From Edaphobacter flagellatus (GTDB lineage: Bacteria; Acidobacteriota; Terriglobia; Terriglobales; Acidobacteriaceae), in assembly GCF_025264665.1 (NCBI RefSeq), contig NZ_CP073697.1, forward strand, positions 248,001-312,000: a stretch of DNA of 64,000 nt, read 5' to 3'. Within the stretch, counting starts at the first letter, position 1. Each line of letters opens with the position of its first letter. Shown piece after piece: positions 25,039-34,669 of the stretch. The notes beneath the pieces were generated by a model. The model saw only the letters and a list, made by a program, of their open reading frames with translations, was not told where the DNA came from and did no database searches. Position numbers and translations under genes: made by a program.

Positions 25039-26398
25039 GTAGTTGTGCCCTTACCTGCACACCTTTACCCTGCAGCGGAATCGTTGTCTCGACCACATCC
25101 GTGTCCGTGCGGATAACCGTCATGCTCGTCGACTCCGGCGAAGTCACATAAACCTTGCCCGTCGGCGTGCCATTGATCACCGCAATGAAGTTCGGATGCA
25201 CCGTCGCAGGAACCGGAATCGTCGCTGTGACCGTGTTCGTCGTCAGGTTCACAACCGAAACTGTGCTGTCGGCTTTGTTCACCACGTAGGCGCGCGAACC
25301 GTCTTGCAGCACCGCAACCATCTGCGGATTGACACCGACAGGAACCGTTGCCAGAACCTGCCCGAATCCGTTCGCATCAATCGGGTTCGTCGGATCGCAG
25401 TTCGGATTTCCAGGCAGCGCCGCAGCCGAGCACAACGGAATGTTGATGATGCTCACCGAGCCCTTCGCCGTTCCATTTCCGGCATTTGCAACCACAAGCT
25501 CATTGCGCGTCGGAGCAAGATCCGCCCAGATCGGTGAAGTTCCCACCGGAATCGGATTCACCGCCGGAGACGGAACCGCATCCAGCTGGTTCGCCTGCGA
25601 GTTGATCACAGAAACCGTGCCGTCAGCCTGGTTCATGATGAACGCGCGCTTACCGTCCGATGTCATCACGCCATAAACGGGCGTATTGCCAACCGGAATT
25701 GTGTTCGAGATCGTATTGCTGGAAGTTTCAATCGCCGCAACCTGTCCGTTGCCGCCGGCTGCATTCTGGCTGATCACATACTGCCGGGCCGCGCCCGAGT
25801 AGCCAGCGATGTAAACCGGGTTATATCCGGCAGGAATCGGAAGCTCCTGATTGAGTGCCGGAGGAGATCCCTTCAGCTGCGCCACAGCCGAGCGTCCAGG
25901 CTCCGTGATGTACGTCGATGTCGCATCAGCAAAAATACTGTTCGGCTTCGCACCGGTCAGCAGCGTCGTCTGAATCACATCTCGCGTCTGAAGCTGGTTC
26001 GAGACGTCGAAGCTGGTCATCGTGCCATCGCCATTCAGCGTATAGCCCGTATTGCCGCCAGCGTTCATGATGAAGTAATAAGGCGCAACGCCAATATTTG
26101 CCGTAATCAATACCGTATCGCCGGAGAAGTCGACAATCGTAACCAGTCCGGGAAGCCCATTCCCGGGATCGGAGATCGCTACGGCATACCTCTGCGGCTG
26201 CCCCGCAGGACCAACAGGATTGATCGCCGACACCACCGGCCGGTAAGTGTTGCCGCACCCTGTAACCATGCTCAGGGTTGCCGCCGTCAGGGCAAAGGCT
26301 GCAATGGCTCTGGCCTGAAACCGGATTCCGGACCGCTTGGACTGCCGGCTTGTCCGGCCTCCGTTACTTCCTGCTGCTTCGATTCTTGCTAAGTGCAA
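25034..26398 (-). CDS. YVTN-type beta-propeller lipoprotein
   Basis: A 454-aa exported protein. A basic N-terminus leads to a hydrophobic stretch and a lipobox ending at C48 (LSMVTGCG), so it is probably lipid-anchored. The rest consists of repeated ~40-residue blades of YncE/YVTN style: SFDVSNQLQTRD, TPVYGVMTSDGKRAFIMNQADGTVSVIN, and NPQMVAVLQDGSRAYVVNKADSTVSVVNLTTN. These predict a seven-blade propeller. Such proteins bind ligands or partners at the cell surface; the role is unknown. It is divergent from the DUF92 gene (57-base gap), and its TAG stop coincides with the right end of the repeat element. Confidence 0.83.
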   Translation of the reverse strand: MHLARIEAAGSNGGRTSRQSKRSGIRFQARAIAAFALTAATLSMVTGCGNTYRPVVSAINPVGPAGQPQRYAVAISDPGNGLPGLVTIVDFSGDTVLITANIGVAPYYFIMNAGGNTGYTLNGDGTMTSFDVSNQLQTRDVIQTTLLTGAKPNSIFADATSTYITEPGRSAVAQLKGSPPALNQELPIPAGYNPVYIAGYSGAARQYVISQNAAGGNGQVAAIETSSNTISNTIPVGNTPVYGVMTSDGKRAFIMNQADGTVSVINSQANQLDAVPSPAVNPIPVGTSPIWADLAPTRNELVVANAGNGTAKGSVSIINIPLCSAAALPGNPNCDPTNPIDANGFGQVLATVPVGVNPQMVAVLQDGSRAYVVNKADSTVSVVNLTTNTVTATIPVPATVHPNFIAVINGTPTGKVYVTSPESTSMTVIRTDTDVVETTIPLQGKGVQVRAQLP

Positions 26399-26455
26399 AA
26401 CTACTCCCGCCGTGGTGCTGGTTGTTGGCTATCCTAAGTCAGATTGTAAATCACT

Positions 26456-27325
26456 GTGAGCGCTGGATTGGACAACGACGGTCACTCTTCCGGCTGGAAC
26501 CACACGATATCCCCAATAAGGGATCACGCCCAGTCACGCGCGCTGACCTGGATCGTCGGCCTCCTGCTGGCAGCCGCTGCTGCCGCACCTCCCATCGCTG
26601 CACTGAAACTTGGACTCCCGTTGTGGCCTCTTGGTTTGCCGCTCGTCGCCAGTTTCATCTTCGGAGCCGTCGTCTTGACCCTGCGGGCAGCAACTCCAGG
26701 CGGAGTCGCTCTCGGGATGCTTATTTGCTTCCTGCTCACCCAGTCGCCTCAGGTCTGGACCGGCTTCTCCACCTTCCCAATCGAACGCCCCGCTCTGCCT
26801 GCGCTGATCGGAGTCTTTGTCCTCTCCTTCGTGGCAACAAAGTTCGGCCGCACTCGTAAAGAAGCCCGAGGTCTGGCCGAACCCCGCCGAGGCCGTCGCG
26901 CCTCGCAGATCGTCGCCAACCTCGGCATCGCCGCTCTCTTTGCCGCCTCAGGCCGTTACGAAGGCTGCATCGCTGCCCTGGCCGAAGCCGCTGCCGACAC
27001 CGTCTCGTCCGAGATCGGACAGGCGATCGGAGGCCCAGCACGCCTGCTTACCAGCTGGAAGCCAGTTCCCTCCGGAACAGACGGCGCTATCAGCATAGCG
27101 GGAACTTTGGCTGGCGTCGTTGCCGCCGCCATTATCGTTATCATCGGCTCACTTCGCCACGCTCTTACACCGCATATCGCAGTCACATTTCTCGCAGCGT
27201 GCGCTGGCCTCTTCTTCGACAGCCTTCTCGGCGCCACAATCGAACGAAAGGGATGGATTGGTAACGATCTGGTGAACTTCGCTTCAACGCTCTTCGCCGC
27301 CGCCGTAGCAACTCTCTTGAGCTAG
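26456..27325 (+). CDS. DUF92-family integral membrane protein
   Basis: A 289-aa polytopic membrane protein starting at GTG 26456 with a weak ribosome site. DUF92 signatures are clear: FGRTRKEARGLAEPRRGRRASQIVAN and EAAADTVSSEIGQAIGG followed by PVPSGTDGAISIAGTLAG. The plant and cyanobacterial members (VTE6 type) phosphorylate phytyl phosphate, so a CTP/NTP-dependent prenyl-phosphate kinase activity is possible, but the function in acidobacteria is not established. The stop codon shares the palindrome CTAG with the stop of the convergent YdcF-like gene. Confidence 0.82.
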   Translation: MSAGLDNDGHSSGWNHTISPIRDHAQSRALTWIVGLLLAAAAAAPPIAALKLGLPLWPLGLPLVASFIFGAVVLTLRAATPGGVALGMLICFLLTQSPQVWTGFSTFPIERPALPALIGVFVLSFVATKFGRTRKEARGLAEPRRGRRASQIVANLGIAALFAASGRYEGCIAALAEAAADTVSSEIGQAIGGPARLLTSWKPVPSGTDGAISIAGTLAGVVAAAIIVIIGSLRHALTPHIAVTFLAACAGLFFDSLLGATIERKGWIGNDLVNFASTLFAAAVATLLS

Positions 27326-27999
27326 AACCCCTCTTCGCCCGCTAACCAGCGACGAGCCCAGCCAACGTCGAGATGGAGCTTCGACGCTGTATAGCTCAAG
27401 ATCTCGTGCATATAACGCATCGTGAGATCGTAGTTGCTGATGTGCCCCACCGTCGCGCGCGGCGAAGTGTACACATCCAGCCCTGCGTTACGACACAGTT
27501 CGCGGATGCGAAATAAATGCGTGCCATCCGAGACAACAACGATATGACGCAGATTGTTCTCCCTGGCGATAGAAGCCAACCGCCGCACCTGCTGTTCCGT
27601 ATCGAACGAATGTGTCTCTGCGATGATATTGCCCAGCGGAATACCCTGCGCCAGCAGATAGTCTCGTCCGACAGCGCCCTCCGTGTTGCCGGAGTCTTTA
27701 TTCAGTCCGCCGCCTAACGTAATCACAATAGGTGCGATCTGCTTGCGGTAAAGCTCGACAGCGTGATCCAGCCGAAAATGCAGCGTCGGCGAAGGTCGCC
27801 CAGAATATTCAGCAGCGCCAAAGACCGCAATGGCATCCGCCTGCTGTGCTTCATCCTGGTCCGCAACCTCGGCGATCTGCTGCGCCACATAGATGGACCA
27901 TCCAAGCGCCGTCAGCACAAACGCAAGCACAAGGCTGCGAAGTACAACACGCCCGGTTGAAGGACGTCCGCGGCGCAGTTTGGAGCTGGATGGACTCAT
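27322..27999 (-). CDS. YdcF/DUF218-family protein with N-terminal membrane anchor
   Basis: A 225-aa protein. A basic N-terminus and one hydrophobic helix (VVLRSLVLAFVLTALGWSIYVA) precede the DUF218 domain: AIAVFGAAEYSGRPSPTLHFRLDHAVELY, VITLGGG, and EGAVGRDYLLAQGIPLGNIIAE...T. The DUF218 family includes ElyC/SanA, linked to envelope assembly. Stop codons of this gene and the DUF92 gene overlap through CTAG, so the two transcripts run into each other without a separating terminator. Confidence 0.82.
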   Translation of the reverse strand: MSPSSSKLRRGRPSTGRVVLRSLVLAFVLTALGWSIYVAQQIAEVADQDEAQQADAIAVFGAAEYSGRPSPTLHFRLDHAVELYRKQIAPIVITLGGGLNKDSGNTEGAVGRDYLLAQGIPLGNIIAETHSFDTEQQVRRLASIARENNLRHIVVVSDGTHLFRIRELCRNAGLDVYTSPRATVGHISNYDLTMRYMHEILSYTASKLHLDVGWARRWLAGEEGF

Positions 28000-28054
28000 G
28001 GTGGGTGAAAGTTGAGTTTACGGCATATCACTTATGCAGCGGGAGGGCGATGTG

Positions 28055-28699
28055 TTATCGATGCAGTGTCAACGCGATCTCGTGCGTTGGAATTGCTCCC
28101 TCACGCAGAATCATCCACGAACTTCCACCACCGGAGAGATCGACGATTGTTGTCGCCATCGATCGCGCTGTCGGTCCACCATCGACAATCAACGGAATCT
28201 TGTCGCCCAGCTGATCGCGTACGCCGTTCGCATACGTGCACTCTGGCATGCCGGAGAGATTAGCCGAGGTCGCAGTAATAGGTAGACCAAAGGCCTTCAC
28301 AACCGCGCGCGGAATAGCCGCCTCGGGAACACGAAGAGCCACGTTCCCCGTATTTGCCGTAACGCGCAAGGGGAGCTTCGAACCCGCCTTCACAACCAGA
28401 GTCAGCGGACCTGGCCAGAAACGTTCGGCGAGCCTGTCGAATGCTGTATCCAACCCGCGCGCCAGCTCATAAGCCTGCGCCACATCGCCGATCAGCAGAG
28501 AGAGCGGTTTATGCCGTGCGCGGGATTTCAACTCGTAAATACGATCCACAGCGCGGAGGTTTACCGGGTCGACTGCGAGACCATAAAAAGTATCCGTCGG
28601 CAGAGCGACAACCTGTCCTGAATGGAGTCTTGCAGCGACCTGAGAGACAAGCTCTGGTTCTGGCTCATCGGGATGAATGCGGAGGGTCTCGGCCGTCAA
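28055..28699 (-). CDS. tsaC: L-threonylcarbamoyladenylate synthase (Sua5/YrdC)
   Basis: Makes threonylcarbamoyl-AMP from Thr, bicarbonate and ATP for t6A37 tRNA modification. Motifs are GQVVALPTDTFYGLAVD, IYELKSRARHKPLSLLI, ERFWPGPLTLVV and ITATSANLSGMPEC. The start given is TTG at 28699, because AGGAGC lies about eight bases upstream; it yields 214 aa. An ATG at 28747 adds 16 residues but has no ribosome site. The length fits the short TsaC form without the Sua5 C-terminal domain. It stands divergent from the SpoU methyltransferase gene. Confidence 0.9.
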   Translation of the reverse strand: MTAETLRIHPDEPEPELVSQVAARLHSGQVVALPTDTFYGLAVDPVNLRAVDRIYELKSRARHKPLSLLIGDVAQAYELARGLDTAFDRLAERFWPGPLTLVVKAGSKLPLRVTANTGNVALRVPEAAIPRAVVKAFGLPITATSANLSGMPECTYANGVRDQLGDKIPLIVDGGPTARSMATTIVDLSGGGSSWMILREGAIPTHEIALTLHR

Positions 28700-28800
28700 A
28701 ATCGTAAAGCTCCTATCCAACGTGCGACATCTCGGAACATAGCACATGCGAACGCGGCACTCAACGTATCAAGTGCCTGAGAACGGCGTAAGATCAAAAA

Positions 28801-29670
28801 ATGGCGGTTACACCAACGATCATCTCAAGCCGCGCCAATGCGCGAGTCAAGCAGCTTCGAGCGGCGTTTGCAGGCAACCTCCGTCTCAGCGAAGGGTTTG
28901 TAGCGATTGAAGGCGAACATCTGATCGAGGAAGCCCTACGCAGCGGGATCACGCCCCATGTTGTCTTCGTGAGCGAGCGCCGCGAAGCCTCATTTCGATT
29001 GCCGGAAAAAACCGAGATGATCGTTCTCTCGGAAAGCGTCTTTACCAGCGCTGCCGAAACCCGTTCTCCGCAGGGCATTGCAGCCTTGATTGAACCACGC
29101 AGGTATCGGCTCGACGAGATGATGCAGCACCCTGATCCGCTGCTTCTAATCGCCGTTGGCTTGCAGGACCCCGGGAACCTTGGCACGCTGATTCGCTCGG
29201 CCGAAGCCTTGGGTGCAGCGGGAGTTATCATCACGTCAGGAACTGTAAGCCAGTGGAATCAAAAAGCTCTCAGGGCGAGTGTGGGTAGCGTCTTTCGCCT
29301 TCCTGTTGCGACCTGCACAAAGGATGAGATCCATTCACTCTCGAGTCGCGGAGTGCGGCTATTGGCTGCTGTCGGAGCTGCCAATGCCGGAGTGATCTCT
29401 GCACAGCATGCTGATTTGCGCCGCGGGTGCGCAATTCTCATCGGCAATGAGGGCTCTGGCCTTTCGGATGAGTGGCTCGCGCTCGCAACCGAACAGATTA
29501 CGATTCCCTGCCCTGGGCCTGTGGAGAGCCTGAACGCTGCTGTCGCCGGTTCATTGCTTCTCTATGAAGCGTCGCGTCAGAGGACTACCACCACGCTGCG
29601 GGGACCAGCAACTGACATGGAACGCATTCCGAATATGCAACCGCGCCGGCCAACCGGAGCAACACGATGA
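28801..29670 (+). CDS. SpoU/TrmH-family RNA 2'-O-ribose methyltransferase
   Basis: A 289-aa SPOUT methyltransferase. The N-terminal substrate-binding domain has ISSRANARVKQLRA and FVAIEGEHLIEEAL. The knotted catalytic domain shows motif 1 QDPGNLGTLIRSAEALGAAGVI, motif 2 LIGNEGSGLSDEW, and motif 3 IPCPGPVESLNAAVAGSLLLYE. Targets in this family are 23S rRNA or tRNA; which one applies here cannot be read. It overlaps rarA by four bases (ATGA), so they are co-translated. Confidence 0.9.
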   Translation: MAVTPTIISSRANARVKQLRAAFAGNLRLSEGFVAIEGEHLIEEALRSGITPHVVFVSERREASFRLPEKTEMIVLSESVFTSAAETRSPQGIAALIEPRRYRLDEMMQHPDPLLLIAVGLQDPGNLGTLIRSAEALGAAGVIITSGTVSQWNQKALRASVGSVFRLPVATCTKDEIHSLSSRGVRLLAAVGAANAGVISAQHADLRRGCAILIGNEGSGLSDEWLALATEQITIPCPGPVESLNAAVAGSLLLYEASRQRTTTTLRGPATDMERIPNMQPRRPTGATR

Positions 29671-31007
29671 GCCTCTTCGACACTTCTCCGCTTGCAGCGG
29701 CCTCCTCGGTGCAGAGACAGGCTCCACTTGCGGAACGCATGCGCCCTCGCACGCTGGATGAATATGTTGGGCAGGAACATCTGCTGGCGCCAGGCAAACC
29801 ATTACGCGTTGCTATCGAGAACGACGATGCCACCTCGATGATCTTCTGGGGTCCTCCGGGAACAGGCAAGACGACGCTGGCCAAGATCATCGCGCAACGC
29901 ACGCAATCCAGCTTCATCGAGTTTTCAGCAGTACTGAGCGGCATCAAGGAAATCAAGCAGGTGATGGTCGATGCGGAAAAGGCCTCCCACCTCGGATCTC
30001 GCACGATCCTCTTCGTGGACGAGATTCATCGCTTCAACAAAGCCCAGCAGGATGCCTTTCTACCTTACGTCGAGCGTGGAACAATTCGCCTGATCGGCGC
30101 CACAACCGAGAACCCCTCATTCGAGATCATCGCTGCGCTACTGTCGCGGTGCCGCGTCTATACGCTCGTATCGCTGACAGAAGAGCAGGTTGTATCGCTG
30201 CTACGTCGCGCACTTATCGATCCGGAGCGCGGACTTGGCACATGGGGAGTCACTGCAGAAGAGGATGCGCTGGCGACGATTGCCTCTTACTCAAGCGGCG
30301 ACGCGCGCAATGCGCTGAACGCCCTTGAGGTCGCCTGCAATCTTGTGCGTGGACGCGGCGAGACTCTTCTGACCAGGGCCATTGCGGGCGAGGCGTTGCA
30401 GCGACGCATCCTGCTTTATGACAAGCACGGCGAGCAGCACTACGACACCATCTCAGCCTTGCATAAGAGCGTGCGCAACTCCGATGCGGATGCTGCGCTG
30501 TACTGGCTCGGACGCATGCTCGAAGCTGGTGAAGATCTGATGTATGTCGCTCGTCGTGTCGTTCGCATGGCCGTTGAAGACATCGGCCTCGCAGCGCCAG
30601 AAGCGCTTAATCTATGTCTCTCCGCTAAGGATGCTATGCATTTTTTAGGTCATCCGGAGGGGGAGCTGGCGCTGGCGCAGGCCATCATTTATCTTGCGCT
30701 CGCCCCGAAATCGAACGCCGTCTACACGGCTTACAACACCGTTCGCGGAGATATCGAAGCCACCGCAGCCGAATCAGTTCCGCTGCACCTGCGCAATGCA
30801 CCGACAAAGCTGATGAAAGAGCTGGACTACGGCAAAGGCTATCAGTATGCGCACGATGTCGAGGGCCGTGTCGCAGATATGGAATGTCTGCCTCCTTCGC
30901 TCAAAGGACGACACTACTATCATCCAACGAACGAAGGCCGCGAAAAGCTATTAGCGCAACGCATGGAAGAGATTGCACGCATCAAGGACGAAAAACGTAA
31001 GCCCTAA
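29667..31007 (+). CDS. rarA: Replication-associated recombination protein A (RarA/MgsA)
   Basis: A 446-aa clamp-loader-like AAA+ ATPase acting at stalled forks. Walker A is GPPGTGKTT, Walker B is LFVDEIHRFNKAQQDAFLP, sensor 1 is IGATTENPSFEI, and an arginine region SSGDARNALNALE follows. The C-terminal MgsA helical domain shows RRVVRMAVEDIGLAAPEAL and KDAMHFLGHPEGELALAQAIIYLA. The N-terminus lacks the UBZ finger of eukaryotic WRNIP1 but has a normal bacterial start (PLAERMRPRTLDEYVGQEHLL). The stop overlaps the stop of the convergent redoxin gene by three bases (CTAA). Confidence 0.95.
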   Translation: MSLFDTSPLAAASSVQRQAPLAERMRPRTLDEYVGQEHLLAPGKPLRVAIENDDATSMIFWGPPGTGKTTLAKIIAQRTQSSFIEFSAVLSGIKEIKQVMVDAEKASHLGSRTILFVDEIHRFNKAQQDAFLPYVERGTIRLIGATTENPSFEIIAALLSRCRVYTLVSLTEEQVVSLLRRALIDPERGLGTWGVTAEEDALATIASYSSGDARNALNALEVACNLVRGRGETLLTRAIAGEALQRRILLYDKHGEQHYDTISALHKSVRNSDADAALYWLGRMLEAGEDLMYVARRVVRMAVEDIGLAAPEALNLCLSAKDAMHFLGHPEGELALAQAIIYLALAPKSNAVYTAYNTVRGDIEATAAESVPLHLRNAPTKLMKELDYGKGYQYAHDVEGRVADMECLPPSLKGRHYYHPTNEGREKLLAQRMEEIARIKDEKRKP

Positions 31008-31606
31008 TTCTTGTACTTCACAGAACAACCGTAGGGACGCGTTGTCGTCGTGGGCACAGGCTTGCCTGCCATCGCTGCATCCAGCGCCTCATTCAGGTAG
31101 TTGTGCGCGGTCTTTATATCGGCCTGGTTTGTGGTTGGCTTGTCATCGATCGCCCCCTGATAGATCAGCTTTCCAGTGGGATCGATCACAAACATGTGAG
31201 GAGTCGTCTTCGCCTGATAAAGACGGGCAATCGTTCCCTCGGGATCGAGCAGAGCTGCTGTAGGAGCAGCCTTCATTGTCTTGAGGTACTGGTTCTCTTC
31301 AGTTGGCGTTACGTTGCCCTGTTCACCGGGAGCCGACGAAATCACTGAAAGCCATACGACACCTTTGCTGGTCCACTCTCTTTGCAGAGCTTCCATATTG
31401 CCGCTCAGATAATGCTTCTGATCGTAGGGACAGCCTTTGTTCGCCCACTCCAGCACAACGTACTTGCCGCGATACTGCGACAGCGTGTGTGTGACACCGT
31501 TCGAATCGGTACCCGTGAAGTCGGGCGCCTGCACTCCTGGAACGATGGCGAACCCAGGAAGAGTTATGAGGGCGAATGCAATGGAAAGAAGACGGCGGTA
31601 GGACAT
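31004..31606 (-). CDS. Exported thioredoxin-fold redoxin
   Basis: A 200-aa protein of the AhpC/TSA-redoxin group with a signal peptide (MSYRRLLSIAFALITLPGFAIVPGVQA), following GGAGG at a good distance from ATG 31606. The active region is LEWANKGCPYDQKHY, with a single Cys replacing the CxxC; a second Cys lies near the C-terminus (YGCSVKYK). HMFVIDPTGKLIYQGAIDD is the typical cis-Pro/strand region. It is third in a run after dsbD and a SnoaL-like gene, suggesting a DsbD-fed periplasmic thiol peroxidase or reductase. The open frame 40 codons upstream was not used. Confidence 0.83.
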   Translation of the reverse strand: MSYRRLLSIAFALITLPGFAIVPGVQAPDFTGTDSNGVTHTLSQYRGKYVVLEWANKGCPYDQKHYLSGNMEALQREWTSKGVVWLSVISSAPGEQGNVTPTEENQYLKTMKAAPTAALLDPEGTIARLYQAKTTPHMFVIDPTGKLIYQGAIDDKPTTNQADIKTAHNYLNEALDAAMAGKPVPTTTTRPYGCSVKYKN

Positions 31607-31667
31607 GGATGAGTCACCTCCACACAAATATTCTGCTCCCGCTATGCGTCCAGCGCAATACAACGTG

Positions 31668-32075
31668 TCACACTGAGGCCAACATATTGGCATCGCGCCA
31701 GATACGCCATTGACCATCTGCGCCACGACGAAACACTGTCAGAATATTGCCTGAGCGTCGCATCGAATCGCCTCCTGCCCGAGGAGTAATCATGATGTCG
31801 AGAAAGTTCCAGCAGACAGCAAGATCGTCTGTGATCGTAATCTCCTGCACATCGGGATGGCCCTCAATCGCAATGGCACCCGACATCGTTTTGAATGCGT
31901 TAGAGAAATCATCGCGCCGCATCGGTTTATTTCCTGGAGTCAGGAAGATAACGTCCTCTGTCATTAGGTTGAGGAGCGTCGGCAAATCTCCTGCACGCGA
32001 AGCCTGCAGCCAGGCTTCGATGACAGCTCGAATCTGTTCCTCGTCCGACAAGGTCGAAGCCTTTATCTCACTCAT
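31668..32075 (-). CDS. SgcJ/EcaC-like NTF2-fold protein
   Basis: A 135-aa small cytosolic protein of the SnoaL/NTF2-like superfamily. Typical motifs are IRAVIEAWLQASRAGDLPTLLNLMTEDVIFLTPG and GNILTVFRRGADGQWRIWRDANML. Its start overlaps the dsbD stop by four bases (ATGA), so expression is coupled to DsbD. There is no signal peptide, although its operon partners are exported. Catalytic or ligand-binding function is not predictable from the sequence. Confidence 0.8.
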   Translation of the reverse strand: MSEIKASTLSDEEQIRAVIEAWLQASRAGDLPTLLNLMTEDVIFLTPGNKPMRRDDFSNAFKTMSGAIAIEGHPDVQEITITDDLAVCWNFLDIMITPRAGGDSMRRSGNILTVFRRGADGQWRIWRDANMLASV

Positions 32076-34180
32076 GGATGAGTGTCCTTCTTTAGCGCAT
32101 TGAGAACGAGGTCTTTTGTCAGTAGCTCAGGCAGTACATCTGCAGAACCATTCCCTGCAGGATAGATCACATACGTCGGCACACCGCTGCGTCCAATCGA
32201 TGCAAGTTGCTTCGTGATCTCTGGATCGTATTGCGTCCAGTCGGCTCGCAGGAGTGTAACGTTGTTGTCCCGGAACTGCTTCTGAACATCAGAAGATTTC
32301 AGGACAACGCGCTCGTTGACCTGGCAACTCAAGCACCATGCCGCAGTAAAGTCGATGAAGACCGGATGCCCGGCAGCGCGTGCCTGATCGAGTGTTTGTT
32401 GAGAGTAGGGCTGCCACGCGAGCGTCGTATCCTTCGGTTGATAGAGAGGAACAGACAAGGCCAATGCGCCGATAAGAATAGCAGCAATCGAACTGGCCCA
32501 GCGGGCTGGCCATTTTCCTAGCACCCATCCTGCAATCGTCAACAGAAGGAAGCAGGTAAGTAGCAACGCAACCCGATAAACTCCCTGCGTGGAAAAGAGG
32601 CTCCCGTACACATAGGCCAACCAGATCACAGTCGCGAAAAAGATGACAGCCGTAACCTGCTTGAAGGTCTCCATCCATGCGCCGGGCTTCGGCAGCAGGC
32701 GCGTCCAAGAAGGCTGGAAGCTCAGCAGCAGATATGGAGCAGCGAGCCCCAAAGCCAGCGCCGTGAAGACCGCAAACGTGATCCAGGCAGGCTGAGCCAG
32801 CGCAAATCCGATGGCAGCCCCCATAAAGGGAGCCGTGCAGGGTGTGGCAACGACCGTCGCAAGAACTCCCGTAAAGAAGCTGCCGGTATAGCCCTGCTTC
32901 TGGGCAAGCTCACCACCAACACTGGTCAATGATAGGCCGATATCGAACAGGCCCGAGAGAGAAAGCGCGAAGAAAAAGATTCCCGAAGCAAGAATGGCGA
33001 GGAATGTCGGCGACTGCAACTGGAATCCCCAACCTGCCTGATTGCCGCCAGCCCGCAGAATGAGCAGGACCGCCACAATTGCCCAGAACGAGATGAGGAT
33101 GCCCAGCGTATAAACAAGCCCATGGCTACGGATTCGTCCCCGCTCTTCGCTTGATGATTGAACCAGCGAGAGCCCTTTGAGGAAGAGCACCGGAAAGACG
33201 CAAGGCATCAGGTTCAAGATGATTCCGCCGACAAATGCCAGCCCTATGGCTGCAATCGTCGTCAATTCCCCACTCCCGCTCGCTGCCACCTTGCCATTCG
33301 ACGGACGAGCCACTTCACCTGGCTGAACAGGCACGTCGATCTCAAAAGCATGCTCTTCATCGAGCTTTACTACACCATGCAAACTGGCCGGCAGCTTCGT
33401 TAGTTCAGGCGCACGAGGAACACGCACTCGCACTCCGTTGGGAAGCGGATCGACATCCTGATCACCTGCGTTAGCAATCTGCTCCTGATCGTAGGGATAG
33501 AACTCGGCGTCGGTTGCAGGCTGGCCAGTGATGAGGTCGATAACAAACTCCTTCTGGCCTCCTTTCACCGTTGCCTTCATGTCTGGCCCCAGAGGTTTGG
33601 GAAGCAGACCCAGAGCCTCACCGAGTGCGCCTACGGGCTGTGCCGGAGCAGTGGCCTTCGGATCGACCACCAGGTTGAGTCCAAGGTGTGCTTTGCCTGG
33701 GATGCAGACTTCACGGCATACAAGCCAGTCGATCTTGGCATCGAGATGAATCGGCCCCGGCTTCATATTCTTCGCTGCCGTGAGCTGCACAGGAAAGGCT
33801 ACTTCATCTTCATACCCAAAATCCATCAACGGGCCCAGTGGCAGCCGCGTCGGAATAGGGAACCGCATTGGGCCGGCGGTGATGCCCTTAGGAAGGGTCC
33901 AGGTAATCTTTGGTGGTTCGCCTGAATCACCGGCATTGATCCAGTAGACGTGCCACTTCTCCTCGAGCGTAATCACCAACCCTGCCTCAAGCGTGCCACC
34001 TGGGGCAATCGAGGGCGCAAGCGAAACCATCTCCACCGTAAGATGCTGTGCCTTCACTGGTCCAGGACCACCATCTCCCACTGGCTGAATCTGGCCGAAG
34101 GAAGTCGCGCTGGCAAACAAAGCGCAGACCAGGAGCAAAAGAACGGCGATGCGAGGTCGAATATTCATGGATATTTTCAT
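32072..34180 (-). CDS. dsbD: Protein-disulfide reductase DsbD (ScsB-like)
   Basis: Carries electrons from cytosolic thioredoxin across the inner membrane to periplasmic thiols. The 702-aa chain has a signal peptide, a large periplasmic alpha-like domain with a CREVC pair (WLVCREVCIPGKA), an eight-helix membrane domain with the redox cysteines in LMPCVFPVLFLKG and VATPCTAPFMGAAIG, and a C-terminal thioredoxin domain with AAWCLSCQVNE (CLSC). The start is uncertain: ATG 34180 (used), ATG 34168, or an upstream codon 34240. Downstream genes are translationally coupled. Confidence 0.92.
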   Translation of the reverse strand: MKISMNIRPRIAVLLLLVCALFASATSFGQIQPVGDGGPGPVKAQHLTVEMVSLAPSIAPGGTLEAGLVITLEEKWHVYWINAGDSGEPPKITWTLPKGITAGPMRFPIPTRLPLGPLMDFGYEDEVAFPVQLTAAKNMKPGPIHLDAKIDWLVCREVCIPGKAHLGLNLVVDPKATAPAQPVGALGEALGLLPKPLGPDMKATVKGGQKEFVIDLITGQPATDAEFYPYDQEQIANAGDQDVDPLPNGVRVRVPRAPELTKLPASLHGVVKLDEEHAFEIDVPVQPGEVARPSNGKVAASGSGELTTIAAIGLAFVGGIILNLMPCVFPVLFLKGLSLVQSSSEERGRIRSHGLVYTLGILISFWAIVAVLLILRAGGNQAGWGFQLQSPTFLAILASGIFFFALSLSGLFDIGLSLTSVGGELAQKQGYTGSFFTGVLATVVATPCTAPFMGAAIGFALAQPAWITFAVFTALALGLAAPYLLLSFQPSWTRLLPKPGAWMETFKQVTAVIFFATVIWLAYVYGSLFSTQGVYRVALLLTCFLLLTIAGWVLGKWPARWASSIAAILIGALALSVPLYQPKDTTLAWQPYSQQTLDQARAAGHPVFIDFTAAWCLSCQVNERVVLKSSDVQKQFRDNNVTLLRADWTQYDPEITKQLASIGRSGVPTYVIYPAGNGSADVLPELLTKDLVLNALKKDTHP

Positions 34181-34223
34181 TATTGCAGGCTGTCCATTGG
34201 ACGGACAGACGGGCGAAAACGAC

Positions 34224-34643
34224 TCAGGTGAGATCGGCATGCCGGTGCTCCACCATCATGCAGTGGTCCATCACAACATGGATTCCTCCGGCTTCGGCTC
34301 TGGCCGCCGCCTCCAGATTCACAATGCCGGATTGAACCCATAAATTCTTCAACCCTAGCTGCAGCATCTCGTCGACGATTCCAGGAATAAACTTCGGCAA
34401 ACGAAATACATTTACAACGTCTGGCTTCATGGGAAGTTCAGCCAACGATGCGTAGGCCTTTTCGCCTGCGGCGGACTCAATCTGAGGATTGACCGGCAGA
34501 ATGCGGTACCCATGCTGCTTCATATAAGCAGGCACAAAGTTGCTAGGCTTGCCGGAATCATCCGTCATTCCAACTACCGCAATTGTCCTTGGCACATCCG
34601 GCGGGTGCCCCAGCATCGCACGAATTACCTCTGGTTCGTTCAT
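34224..34643 (-). CDS. CoA-binding-domain protein (YccU-like)
   Basis: A 139-aa single Rossmann domain of the CoA_binding_2 family: TIAVVGMTDDSGKPSNFVPAYMKQHGYRILPVNPQ, DVVNVFRLPKFIPGIVDEML, and LWVQSGIVN. GGAGTGAG precedes the ATG at 34643. Members resemble the N-terminal domain of succinyl-CoA synthetase alpha but lack the catalytic part; their role is not known. It lies 43 bases upstream of dsbD on the same strand. Confidence 0.88.
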   Translation of the reverse strand: MNEPEVIRAMLGHPPDVPRTIAVVGMTDDSGKPSNFVPAYMKQHGYRILPVNPQIESAAGEKAYASLAELPMKPDVVNVFRLPKFIPGIVDEMLQLGLKNLWVQSGIVNLEAAARAEAGGIHVVMDHCMMVEHRHADLT

Positions 34644-34669
34644 GAACTCACTCCTTTGGCCGATTCATG